NCBI GenBank assembly: GCA_024291935.2
Contig: CM044316.1
Span: forward strand, 2,286,501-2,350,500
Direction: 5' to 3'
Source: Okapia johnstoni
Lineage: Eukaryota > Chordata > Mammalia > Artiodactyla > Giraffidae
Length of the DNA: 64,000 nt
This document shows, in pieces, positions 1 through 11,400 of this stretch (positions are counted from its first letter, which is position 1; each line of letters opens with the position of its first letter). The notes beneath the pieces are model-generated. The model saw only the letters and a list, made by a program, of their open reading frames with translations, had not been told where the DNA came from and made no database searches. Made by a program: the position numbers and the translations under genes.

Positions 1-408
1 CCGCTCCCTGCCGCTCCACACGTCTTCCCCTCCGCAGACAAGGCTCCCATCACCGTCTGCCCCTTCCCGCCCGACTACCTAACCCCACACCCTGCCCTGT
101 TCCCGCTCCGTCCCCCGCCTTCTCAGCTCCGGCCAGCTCTGTAAGCGCTCCTTACCCATCAGGAGAATCCTGCCCCCATCCCTCGGCTGCTGACAACCTC
201 TCGCCAACGAAACCTCCCCGTCCCCCACCTGATTACGGCCCCGCCCCTCGGCCTAGGGCTCCTGCTGACGCCACAAAGCCCCGAAGCCCGGCGCCCTCGG
301 ATCCCCGCCCGGGTGGTTTCCATCGCCCCAAAAGCAGGCTTTCCTGGACCGCGTTTGGAGGCGTGGTTCGGGGTGCCTGGCGAGGTGCAGTGTGCACCGC
401 TTTACCCG
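1..408 (+). promoter_or_regulatory. TRIM17: TRIM17 upstream region and probable first non-coding exon end
   Basis: This C-rich, moderately CpG-rich stretch lies upstream of TRIM17. A strong donor (G then GTAAGT) sits at 409-414, so a 5' untranslated exon probably ends at 408. A second good donor (AAG then GTAAGT at 2042-2047) follows a short possible non-coding exon whose acceptor AG is at 2007-2008 (exon 2009-2041). TRIM17 is known to have alternative non-coding 5' exons in other mammals. The transcription start itself cannot be read from the sequence. No other gene is seen between 409 and 2,000. Confidence 0.45.
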
Positions 409-1012
409 GTAAGTATCACCCTGTTGAGGGAGCAGGCGGGTGGTCACCTTGTGAGTGCTGAGGCTCAGGTTGGGACCCCGTGCACCCTCTGCCCTAGTGG
501 AGTGGCTGTCCCAGCTTTGGAGGTGGTTGTAAACTGGAACCAGAAGAGCCAGCTATTTTAGCCCTGCATTTACAGAGTAACTTTCCGGGGTCAAGGAAGG
601 CCTGTCCACCATCACTGGCCCAGAGCCCTTGGATGGCGTCCCCTAGAATCTGAACCAGAGCCCTAGTCCCCAGACTGCCCCGCTCTCACCCAGCTTCTGC
701 TGGGTGGGCAGCAGTCGGGACGAAGGGCAGCTGAGAGCAGAGGGAGAGACTCACGCCAAAGGCTCTTCCCAGAGACGGCTCTTCCCAGGCTCTTCCCAGA
801 GACAAAGTGGATCAATGTCAGGGATTCAGGAATTTGCAGAATCCAGCCACCATAGTTTCAGACTGCATAGAAGGGAACCTGGACAGTGCTTGCATTAAAA
901 ATTCAGAAATGATGTTTAAATCCACTCTAACTCAGCCCTAACAACTACCCTGTGAAGTGCATCCGGGAGGATTGGATCTCCACTGCATAAAGTCTTGGGT
1001 ATTCCAATCCCA

Positions 1013-1165
1013 GAGTGTGTGTGTATGTGCATTTGTGCTCAGATGTTGGTGCACGTGTGTAGGTGCCTCTGTACATGCCTTTGTTTGTGTGTGCCAGTGT
1101 CTAAACATGCATGCACATGTACATGTGTGTTCCTTTGCACGTGTGAGCATGCGTGCGTGTAATGG
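1013..1165. repeat. degenerate GT-rich simple repeat
   Basis: Alternating TG/TGTG tracts broken by CA and AT steps make a degenerate purine-pyrimidine alternating repeat in the 5' region of TRIM17. The open frames seen here on both strands follow from the repeat composition and are not genes. Confidence 0.7.
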
Positions 1166-2172
1166 CCCTCCTTTATCTTTTCTGCACTGCACCTTGTCAA
1201 GGAAAATCAGAGCTGGATGGTAGAGGGGTAAAAACTGGTTTTACTTGTGACTGTTGAAATAGGAAGAAAGATATCAGCATAGAAACTGGGGTTCCATAGA
1301 AACTGGGGTTCTATATAGAACTAGACCTTCTATATAGAATTGTGAGGTTCAGTTCTGAATGGGCCAGTGGGGATTTTTAAGGAGTAGAGTAGGATCAGTT
1401 ACAAGAAGTTACTAAGAGGAAACATCTTAGTAGCAGGGAGGGGTGGGGGGTCTGGTTAAACCCAACTAGCGGGATTTCTCCTAAACTTGAACAATGTAGA
1501 GACAAATATGTAAGTCCAAGGCTTGGTTGGAAACTTCAGGGAGCATGAGCAAGAGTTGGTTAAAGAGAGAAACTTTGTCAATCCTGCTCCCTAATGAAAG
1601 AGATTTTTCCTCTTAAACTCCCTTTTTCCTTTGTTCTGTGGGGTTCTGTTAAAGAGAAACCTATGATGCTTGTTAAAACACTAAGCAAGACTATTCAAGA
1701 CTATTGCAATGTCATCTCTGAATGCAGCTGAGACAGCTGCAGATCTGTAGCCAAGGAGCGGAGTGATGGCGGTCAGTGATGGAAAATCACCAAGAGGTGC
1801 CATGAGGAGGGGGCTTATTGTTAAACAGGCCCAACAGGACTCTTGCTCAAGGAGGGTCAAGGACATCAATTCATTAAAGGTGGGGGATGAGGAACTAGAT
1901 CACATATCACAGCGGGAGTACTGTAAAACTGGGTGGGGCCAGCCAAAGACAAGCCTACAGCTCAGGGGAAGCTGGCTGGGGTTTGGTGAAGGAGCGGTTC
2001 TTTGTCAGCTTCCAGAGAGACATTTGTGCCCCTTATTGAAGGTAAGTCAGGGTACCCTAAAACCCCAGGTTCAGACTCCCATCTTCAAAAGGAGGCCAAA
2101 AGAGTGCTATTGAAGAGCTCAGGGCTCCAGGCAGAGGATGTGGCAGGACATTCCATTCCTTCCCCAGGCACC

Positions 2173-5100
2173 ATGGATGCTGTGGAACTTGCCAGAAAGC
2201 TGCAGGAGGAGGCCACATGCTCCATCTGTCTTGACTACTTCACAGACCCCGTGATGACCACCTGTGGTCACAATTTCTGCCGAGAGTGCATCCAGCTGAC
2301 CTGGGAGAAGGCCAAAGGCCAGAAAAAGAGGAGAAAGAGGAAGGGCTCCTTTCCTTGCCCTGAGTGCCGCGAGCTGTCCCCCCAGAGGAACCTGCGGCCC
2401 AACCGTCTGCTGACCAAGGTGGCCGAGATGGTGCGGCAGCACCCGAGCCTGCAGAGCAGGGACCTGTGCCAGGTGCACCAAGAGCTGCTCAAACTCTTTT
2501 GTGAGGATGACCAGAGGCCCATCTGCATCATCTGCAGGGAGTCTCAGGAACACCGGCCCCACAGGGTGGTCCCTATTGAGGAGGCCGTGCAAGAGTACAA
2601 GGTGGGTCCTTGTGGGGGGGCAGGACAAGGGGACAAGGGTGCCCAAGTATGTGCATGTGTCAAGGAGGGTATTAAACAGAGAATGGCTGCGGTAGCAAAC
2701 ACCGCCAGATGCAGGACCACACAGTGGGAAGTGTCCCCTTACTCCACACCACGCAGGCTGGTGGCCATGCCATCTCGGTGTCACCTCTATGATTATGCAG
2801 GAGTCCAGGCTGACCAAGTCCCCACCCAGGCCCATCCACATCCCCTGGTCCTTGTGCAGCCATCTGTGTGGGCAAACCAGGCAACCCCCTGACAGGCAGG
2901 GGGAGGGGAGCCTTTTCCCTCCATCCACCTGAGGCTCTGTGGCTGGAGGCCCATGAATTAGATTGAGCAAAGACAAACTGAAGAGAAAAGGCAAAGCATT
3001 TACTAACATATGCCTGCTGTGGCAGTCACTTGGGAGAAACTGAGCAACAGTAAAAAATAAAACAAAAATCAGTTAGAACTTGGGCTTATACAGCATCTTA
3101 ACAAAGAACAGTACATTTGGAGAAAAGCAACAGGACAAAGGTAAAACGTTCAGGCTCCCAAGGGTGGCAGACTGTGGGAAAGTCTCTCCATAACAGAATA
3201 CCACAGACTGGGTGGCTTATAAGCAGCAATTTATTGCTCACAGTTGGAGGCTGATGTCAGAGATCAGCAGTCAGGGGAGAGTCCCTTTCTGGCCCACACA
3301 TGGCCAGCTTCTCGCTGTCCTCTCTCTCGGGCCTCTTTCATAATGGCACTAATCTCATTCATGTGGGTCCTACTGTCATGACCTCATCACCTCCCAAAGG
3401 CCCCACCTCTGCCATCACATTGGGGGTTAGGGCTTCCATATATGAATTTGGATGTCGGAGGGACACAAACATTCAGGTCATAGCAGAAATATATACATAT
3501 GGGGAGAAAGTAAAGGAAGATAAGGGGGTTTTGTGTAGGTTCATCTTGACACCAACTTTCCATCTTTTTCATGGGCACAAACTATCCCCAGTGAGATGCT
3601 TCAGGTCAGATAATGAGAGCCCCTGGAAGGCATCTTTCTCCATCTGTTGATTCTTAATTGCCTCCAGCTCAAAATAATCCTTCTGCCAAAGAGACAGATT
3701 TTGGGGTGGCATATTTCCATCCTTTGCACCCCATTAGGATGGTTCAGGGTGGATGCAGCTTCAGAGGGCACTATCTGGATGTGGGGCGTGCAGGGGGCCC
3801 ACTGACCCCCAAATCCCATGGTTTGGGTGCACCACAGTTGAAGCTGGAGGAGGACATGGAGTACTTTCGAGAGGAGATGATGAAGACTGGAGAGCTGCTG
3901 GCCAAGGAGGAACAGACCTTGGCCGAGTGGCAGGTAGGTGCTTGGGCCACCACACACGGCAGCCGGGCAGGGTGGGGAAGGCTCAGCCAGGTCCCCACCC
4001 ATAGGGCCTCCTGACCTGTGGAACCCCTTGAGGGGGGAAATCACTGTCCTGTGTGGATGAGAACATAGGACCCCAGAAAGGCAATGATTTTCACAGAATT
4101 CCTACCAAATCAGGACTGAGAACGGTGCCCTCAGCACAGGCTGGCCATTTCAAAGATGCAGGGAGCAAGGGCACACAGGCACTTGGACATTGCCATTTGG
4201 GGTTTAGAGTAAAATTATGCCCCAGTGACATTCACGGGGGCCTCTCTGTGATCCCTGGCTCCCAGCCCTGCCTGGTTTGCTAGTTTTCTGTGGGTCACTG
4301 GGATCCAGGGGAGATGTGCCATTGTTGCCAGAGCAGCCCTTCCTAGCTGGTGTGTTTGGTTGGTGGGTGGGTTCTGAAAGCAGGCACTAAGGGTGGTAGG
4401 TCCCTGGGTGGGCCTCACCTCCAGGAGCCCACCCACGCACACACAGGAGAAGGTGAAGGAGCGGAGGGAGCGCATCATGGTCGAGTTTGAGAAGATGGGC
4501 CTCTTCCTGATGGAGGAGAAGCAGTGCCTGCTCCAGGCCCTGAAAAAGGAGGAGGAGGAGACAGTGGCAAAGCTGCAGAAGAGCACAGCCTCACTGAAAC
4601 AGCAGAGTCACTCCTTAGAGAGGCTGCTCCTGCAGCTGGAGGACAGAAATGAGCACACACCGCTCCAGATGCTGCAGGTGAGGCGGCATACCTGTTTACC
4701 TGGCTGGGGGTGGTGGATGGGGGCTTGAGCTCTGGTCAGGTACAGTCAGGGTGGGCTGACCTGTGGCAACAGATTCAGGCCAACAGGGAAAGCTCTGTCT
4801 CAATCAGCTCAGGCTGTGTAACAAATACCACAGGCCGGGTGGTTTAAACAACACACATTTCTTTCTCACACTCCTGAAGGCTGAAGTCTGAGCTCAAGTT
4901 GTGGGCACAGCTGGTTTCTCCTGAGACCTCTCCTTGGCTTATAAGCCATATTCTCCCTGTGTCCTCACATAGTCATTCCTCTGAATACAGTCCATGCCCT
5001 GATAGCCTCTTCTTATAAAGACATCATCAGATTGGATTACAGCCCACCCTAATGATCTGATTTTATCTTAATCGCATCTTTAAGGCTTTATCTCCAGATA

Positions 5101-7104
5101 CACTCATATTGAGGTACTGTGGGGTTTGAGCTCCACAATAGATGAATCTGGGGAGGGAGCCAATTCAGCCGACGACAGGCTTCAGTCCTACTGGGCTGGG
5201 TTCATCCCCTTCATAGCCCAGGGATGTGGCTTGAGGGCACCACAATAATAAACATTATTGTGTGTTGTCCACACAATAATGCAGGGCAGAGACACATTGG
5301 CCCCAGAGAGGCACCACTGACTTCACAGGCAAGGGAAAATCACAGGATTGCACCTGCCAGCTATGGAAGTGGGGGGAGGGTGCAGCTGGCCTAGCAGGGA
5401 TGGGCCTGCAGACTGAGGCCCTGGAAGGGGCAGTTTATATCGGCTGAAAAGTGGGTAACTGGTTCAAGTGTGCAGAGTGAGGGACTCCACAACAAAAAAA
5501 TACATTTCACATTGCGAGTCATTATACACGTATTCACAGGAATGTGTTTATACAACGGAAGCAAATTCCACATGCAGGGTATCTAAATCTGCCAGTATAC
5601 CTAGGTCAGTCAGTTTTATGCCTGTTATCCCAGCATCCTGTGGGTTTTGTTGCCAATAAGTGTCCTGGTGTTGACAACAGATTATACACTCTCTCTACCT
5701 TTGGGGGAATACTTTGCCTTATATCAAAATGTAATCTGTTTGCAACCCACTAAACTGACTCCTGACCCACTCAAGGCCCGAGGCCCACAGAGGCCTTCAT
5801 GGTGTGTCATGAGCTGGACAGCTTCCCTGTGTCCTCATTCATTGTGATGGGGAAGAGGGGGCCCGGGCAAGTCAGATAAATGATACTGTGCATGGCCAAA
5901 GGACAGGATTACTCTCTAGAAACTGGAAATGGGGCCATGGGAACACATAAAGCCGTTCTAGCTCTTCTGGGCAAATGTCAACATGGGGTGCTTGGGAACA
6001 CCACAGACCCTGCCAGACTCTCTGCTTTCTTCCATGTCTTTTGAAGGATATGAAACGGCTCCTCGGCAGGTACGTACCACCTGCGGTGGGGGTGGTGATG
6101 GGTGCAGGGAGGACTGGAAGTGTGGCTGGAGGGAACAGTGAGGCCTGTATCCACTGGAGGAAGAACAGCCTGAGTGTGCAGTACCCAGAGGCTACCTCCA
6201 TCATGCTGAAGACCATCTGTAGGGTCCCAGGGCAGATAGAGGTCCTCAAGAGTTTCCAAGGTAAGTGGGGGCCCAGGTGCTCTTGGAAATGCCCCACCCT
6301 GCTCTCAGCCACTCAAAGCAAGAGCCACCAATAGGAGAGGGGTTCCCCAAATGGTACCCCAGCCCCATCTCCTTGGCACTTTCAATATCCACAGTGGGGA
6401 TATAGGATCACACAGTTAACTGCAGGTTCACAGCTGAACTCTGCCAAAGGGAGGCCTGGGCGGGGGTTAGGATGAACGGTCCCTGCTAGGGCCTTGCCCT
6501 CCCCACAGTGACCCTGAAAGGTCCCCCTCTCCCCTCCACCCTGGGCCTGTCTCCAGAGGATGTGGTGCCCGACCCCTCCACGGCATACCCCTACCTCCTC
6601 TTGTATGAGAGCCACCAGAGGCGCTACCTGAGCACCCCGATGGATGACACACCCCGTGGCAAGGACAGGTTCCTCGCCTATCCCTGTGTGGTCGGCCAAG
6701 ACACCTTCTCCTCAGGGAGGCACTACTGGGAGGTGGGCATGAACCTCACTGGTGATGCACTGTGGGCCCTGGGCGTGTGCAGGGACAATGTGAGCCGGAG
6801 GAGCAGGGTCCCCAAGTCCCCAGAAAATGGGTTCTGGGTGGTGCAGCTATGCAAGGGAAAGAGGTACGCACCTGCCACGTTTCCCCCAACTCCCGTCACA
6901 CTGACCGAGCCTCCTAGCCATATGGGCATCTTCCTGGATTTTGAAGCTGGAGAGGTGTCCTTCTACAATGTGAACAATGGGTCCCATCTGCATACCTACT
7001 CTCAGCCTGCCTTCCCTGGCCCCCTGCAGCCCTTCTTCTGCCTTGGGGCCCCCAAATCAGGCCAGATGGTCATCTCTACAGTGACTTTGTGGGTGAAGGG
7101 ATAG
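2173..7104 (+). CDS. TRIM17: TRIM17, RING/B-box/coiled-coil/SPRY E3 ubiquitin ligase (6 coding exons)
   Basis: Coding exons are 2173-2601, 3838-3933, 4447-4677, 6047-6069, 6160-6260 and 6509-7104, all with GT-AG introns. They join in frame to 491 codons plus stop. The start ATG at 2173 follows the acceptor AG at 2166-2167 and opens the RING. RING ligands are Cys16, Cys19, Cys31, His33, Cys36, Cys39, Cys62 and Cys65. A lysine/arginine-rich loop (KKRRKRK) lies between the sixth and seventh ligands. A B-box (about residues 99-134) ends the exon. The 96- and 231-nt exons encode the coiled coil, and the last exon encodes PRY-SPRY ([10 protein letters not shown], then WALGVCR). The RING motif spacing, the basic loop and the SPRY wording match mammalian TRIM17, an E3 ligase linked to neuronal apoptosis and MCL1 turnover. 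Its neighbour TRIM11 is a tandem paralogue with the same exon plan. Confidence 0.97.
2985..3695. repeat. interspersed repeat in TRIM17 intron 1, interrupted by another ancient repeat
   Basis: The segments 2,985-3,170 and 3,490-3,695 resemble, in order, the segments at about 16,680-16,890 and 16,990-17,095. Shared blocks include AACAAAGAACA followed by GGAGAA, a CAGGCT-CCAAGGGTG block and a CCTCCA-CTCA-AATAAT block. Between the two halves, 3,187-3,487 is a different old mammalian repeat, recognisable by the ATACCACAGACTGGGTGGCTTA start and the CATTGGGGGTTAGGGCTTC block near its end. I cannot name either family with certainty. Confidence 0.55.
4794..5177. repeat. ancient mammalian interspersed repeat in TRIM17 intron 3
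   Basis: This begins with a GTAACAAATACCACAGGCC-type block followed by GGGTGGTTTAAACAACA, and is related to the repeat at 3,187-3,487. It is diverged and non-coding. The rest of the intron (5,180-6,040) shows no gene; a short perfect inverted repeat (CACAATAAT / ATTATTGTG) sits at 5,241-5,262. Confidence 0.5.
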
Positions 7105-7255
7105 GGGCGCAGGCAGGTGGAGCCTGGGCAACCCTTTCTCCAGAAGGTGAGGTCGTCCCACTCAGCAAGGCCCACCTGCCCAGCTTATCTCAAATGAGGC
7201 ATTTGTAAGCCATCGGCTGTGCAGGCTGGTTTTACAAAGTGGAAATATAATCATG

Positions 7256-7261
7256 ATTAAA
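7256..7261 (+). terminator. TRIM17: possible TRIM17 polyadenylation signal (ATTAAA)
   Basis: ATTAAA, the commonest variant poly(A) signal, lies about 150 nt after the TRIM17 stop codon. No canonical AATAAA is closer, so this is the best candidate for the 3' end. Confidence 0.5.
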
Positions 7262-7789
7262 GCAGTTAAACATTAAGAGTCGATATTTACAGATGCTTCA
7301 TACAGAAAACTTTCATAGTGGATCAGTTTCTAAACACATACACGTATATGCACAAGGCACAGTGTGGTGTAGTTTTCTTTAGCCATGTCCCCTGCTCTCC
7401 ACTTAGAGATGTTGCCATTCACTGGTGGCTCAGTGGTTCAGGTTTTTATATGCAGAGCCAAGGCGTCAAGTGTCTACCTTCTTTGTTCTCAGCAAATACC
7501 ATATCTGGGTCCTTCACAGGGGAAAAATGAACAAGTGAAGGGACTTTTCAAGCTGAATTCCTACAAGTCTCAGAGCTGCCCACCTTTGCTGTCAGGGCAA
7601 AATTCAGAGTAGGATCAGACAGGGTCCCTTCCTTTAACTCACTCTCCACCGCCCATCCTACCCCCGACCCCCGTGATTGCAGACGCATTAACAACCAGCT
7701 AACAGTGGCCAGAACCCCAGAATTCTGGTCAATGTACTCTGACCCCCAACAAGGCCAATAGTCCCAGTGGGCCGAGCCCCTGACACCAT

Positions 7790-8413
7790 AAGTTCTGATC
7801 GTTCCCAGCTTGGGGACTTGCGAGGACCCAGGAGCGCACGGGGAACGACTTGGGGCTCCCCGGCACAACTTCGGCCTCCCCTTGTCCTCGCCGCCTCTGC
7901 GCACTGCGGAGAGCCCAGCGACCGTGCGGAGCGGCTCCGGCCCCTAAACCTCACGTTTCCCGAGGTCTGAGGAAGAGAGCAGGTACCGCACAGGCGCTGC
8001 ACCCCAGAGAAGCCACGACCTTGCGCGCAGGTGGCGGCGGCGACGCAAGGTCAGTGGGTGAGCAGCCTCCAATTGGGTGCCGCCGGAGGCCGCGTGACGG
8101 ACCACGGCCAATCCGGAGCTACAGTGGGTGGTTCCAGAAGGGAGAAAGGTTGCTTCCTGCTTCCGCTGCTGCTGAGCTTCCCTTCCTGCCTGCGGGATCC
8201 CCAGGCCCTACTTTCCTGGAGCCACCGCAGTCCCGGAGCCGTACACCCCTCATCCTCGGACTCGAGAGGCCTCGGACCCCGGAGACCCTGCGCCCCGAAG
8301 CTCCCCGAGTCCCCTGGTGCCCAAAACCGCGCGTCCCCGCCCCCTCCCCAGAGTCCCGGCAGCGGCCACCCGACCCCGCGGAGAACGCGGCCCTCGTCCG
8401 CTCCATCGGGGCC
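7790..8413 (+). promoter_or_regulatory. TRIM11: TRIM11 CpG-island promoter and 5' UTR
   Basis: CpG density rises sharply from about 7,790 and continues through the first coding exon to about 8,900. Two CCAAT boxes lie at 8069-8073 and 8108-8112, 39 bp apart. A TGACG half-site (CRE-like) lies between them at 8095-8099, and purine-rich GGAAG/CTTCC sites follow around 8,150-8,190. This is the expected layout of a TATA-less housekeeping promoter using NF-Y and CREB/ATF. Start sites probably fall in 8,130-8,240, but the exact position is inference. Confidence 0.7.
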
Positions 8414-11400
8414 ATGGCCGCGCCCGACCTGTCTACCAACCTCCAAGAGGAGGCCACCTGCGCCATCTGCCTCGACTACTTCACGGACCCAGTGATGACC
8501 GACTGCGGCCACAACTTCTGCCGCGAGTGCATCCGGCGCTGCTGGGGCCAGCCCGAGGGCCCGTACGCCTGCCCCGAGTGCCGCGAGCTGTTCCCGCAGA
8601 GGAACCTGCGACCCAACCGCCCGCTCGCCAAGATGGCCGAGATGGCGCGGCGCCTGCACCCGCCGTCGCCCGTTCCGCAGGGAGTGTGCGCCGCGCACCG
8701 CGAGCCGCTGGCCTCCTTCTGCGGCGACGAGCTGCGCCTTCTGTGCGCGGCCTGCGAACGTTCCGGGGAGCACTGGGCGCACCGCGTGCGCCCGCTGCAG
8801 GACGCGGCCGAAGACCTTAAGGTGTGGGCAGGTCTCGGGCAGAGCACGGCTTGGCAGGGGATCGCCGCGGCGCGGGCCGGGGGCCCGGGCCTGGAGGGGG
8901 CGCATCCTGGCCGATGTCGTGGGCTCAGGTTCCAGCCTGCCCCGGGTCTCGGGGGGTGTGTAAGGGGGTGCAGCCTGTCCCAAACCAGCATGCTAGGGGG
9001 TTGGGGCACCGCCCACCAGTGAGGCGCTGGCCTAGGAACCTGGGCGTGGGGGGAGAGGGCGGAGAGGGGACTTGCTTTCTGAAGTCTGGGTCCCAAAGAG
9101 GCGGTGGGAGGGCTGTCCGGCGAGGGCACTGGGCAGTCTGACTGATCACTGGCAGAGATGGGCCAGATGGGAACCGAGAGGTGGCTGGTCCCAGATGGAC
9201 GTGCATGGATGAGGACTCTGAGTTCTCAGAGGTTTGTGGGCAGAGTAGGGCTGTGGGGCCCAGGCCGGTGCTGAAGTTCTGATTAGGCCAGATGGGAAGG
9301 AGCCAGGGAGCTGCTGGAGAGCCCCAGGCTGGGATCAACGTAGGATGGAGCCATTGCTCTGGGAGCGGGAGCCCACTAGTGTTTCCCATTTGGATACTCT
9401 GCCAGCAGACAAGGCAGGGCTCATCCCTGCTGTGAGCCCAGGCAGAGTTGCCTTGTTTCTATGAAAATGTATTTCTTAAAATCCAAACTAACACCAGCAC
9501 TCTCTGCTGAGAGCCTCAGGACAAACAGTTACCTGGCCAGCTGCCTGATACCTCCTTGGTCTGTGGGTGGGTTTGCTTCTGAAACCCAAAGTATAAAGCC
9601 TGTGGGTGATATCTTTCAAACTTTTTGACTGATTTTCATTTCTATTTATGGCCAGTGCTGTCTGCTGCTGAGGTGCCTCAAGTACACAGTTTAGTCAGCG
9701 TTAGGGTTGCTGTTCTATCATTATCATAGAATAAGCTTCTGGGACAACAGAATAAACCTATACCCAACCCACGTCACTGGGCTTGTCCTAACACGTTCTT
9801 GTAGTTTTTTCCCCTCACTTTGAGGTGTAATATGCATACTTGAACATCCACTCTTTATGTCTGTCTGGCAGATTTGCACTCCTGTCACTGAGTATCCTGG
9901 TCAGGGTGTGGATAGTGACCAGAAGAGCAGAGAATGACCAGTAGCTCTCTAGAGGCCTCTTCCAGCTGACCTGATAAAGTCTCCCATGGGAGCACTTAAC
10001 CCTCTCTGTCCCAGGGGAGGAAAAGCCTTTTCCTCTAGCATATCATGTTCTGTAACTCAGGCTTGCAAATGAGAGTGACAGAAGAGATCAACAGGTGAAA
10101 AGGTAGACTCATCTCAGTGTCAGCAACTTGCCTCTGGGTGATGAGTGCTCTCCCCTTCTTGGTAGAGGGTAGACACCATTCTCTTGGAAAATGCTGAAAG
10201 GAGGAGAGCAGAGAGCTCTGGGTTTCTCAGTCATCTCAGCTCTAAATAATGCAGGTACCATAGTGTCATGTTCTGGGATGTCATGACCCAATCCCCTTCA
10301 CTGTTCTGGTGCTCACTTTTAGTGCTGGGGAAGATGCCCATCAGAGGGCTCTGGCTGGTATTTGCACAGCCCGGAAGTGCTGACTCCACAAAGCGCAGCC
10401 TCTCGGGGCCCTGGTGTGTCTAGAACAGAGAGAGAACAGTAGAAACCCCACGAGTGCCGCTGTGGTCACTCTTGTGATAGTCCTTTAGGTCTTCTGGCTT
10501 TACAGGGTGCTGAATGTGTCATAAACAGGGTTGAAGTCAGTGTCAGGCATAGGCCTGAAATCAGGACCAAGGAACTGGATACAAATGTAGCTCGTCCTGC
10601 CATGTGTTCTAGTCAGCTGAAATCCAGCAAGCCCAGTCCAGGCAGAGAGAAGTGATGGGGTTTGGAAGAAAGAATGTGGTGAAGCAGTGAAAACTGGGTT
10701 GTGGGAAAGTTGCCCTGAGATGAGGGAGGCATGGGAACCACAGAAGAAAGGAAATTCAGCCAAGGGGCAGTAGCAGGAGCACCATGCTTTTGAGGACAGT
10801 GGTGGGAGGGCCACACCAGTTAGAGGGCATCTCCTGGCAAATTTGAGTTTGCGACTTACCATGTCCCAGACCCATTTTTCCACTACTGGTCCCTGCCAGC
10901 TGAGTTCAGGCTTAGCTGGAGTGGAGCAGGTGGGAGCATGCATAAGAGCCAGCCTGGAGGCCTGGCCTGGCAGGGGTCACTCTGGCCTCACCTCCCTGCA
11001 GAGCAAGCTGGAGAAATCCCTGGAGCATCTGCGGAAGCAAATGGAGGACGCGCTACTGTTCCAGGCCCAAGCGGAGGAGACCTGCTCCCTGTGGCAGGCA
11101 GGTGGCTAGGTGCCCAGTGTGGGCAGAGCTGGGGGGCATGAGGGCCCCCACCACAGGACGCTGCTGCTCACATTCAGCCTCATGCTGCTCCTCAGGCAGC
11201 ACTCTTGCTCCAGACCCCATGTATAACCCAACTCAGGGTGGGTTTGGCACTTGGGAATGGGTGTCAGGGAGGGCCAGGCATGGGGGGGTCCCAGGTGGTG
11301 GGTTTGAGGCTTGGGGAGGGAAAGGTGTGGGGGCGATCCCAGATCGTGGCTTTGAGGGTTGGGGAAATGGAAATTGGGAATGCGTTGGGTGGTAAGGTGG

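Noticed and set aside
1..300. Search for the histone H3 gene that neighbours TRIM17 in other mammals
   Set aside because: No histone coding sequence is present in the first kilobases; if conserved it lies beyond the left edge.
938..1223. Cys/His/Val-rich frames on both strands
   Set aside because: They are direct translations of the degenerate GT repeat.
2119..3009. 296-codon minus-strand frame across the TRIM17 RING exon
   Set aside because: It is the antisense shadow of the RING/B-box exon and runs into the intron. It has no splice logic or domain, and the sense strand fully explains the constraint.
5241..5280. Short perfect inverted repeat CACAATAAT/ATTATTGTG
   Set aside because: Nine-bp arms in AT-rich intronic DNA are expected by chance, and no regulatory context is seen.
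8051..8983. 310-codon minus-strand frame across the TRIM11 first exon
   Set aside because: CpG-island composition leaves few stops on either strand; the sequence reads as low-complexity Arg/Gly/Ala with no family signature.
11102..11103. GT at +4 as the true TRIM11 exon 2 donor
   Set aside because: It would make a 100-nt exon, shift the frame and break the match to the 96-nt paralogous exon in TRIM17.
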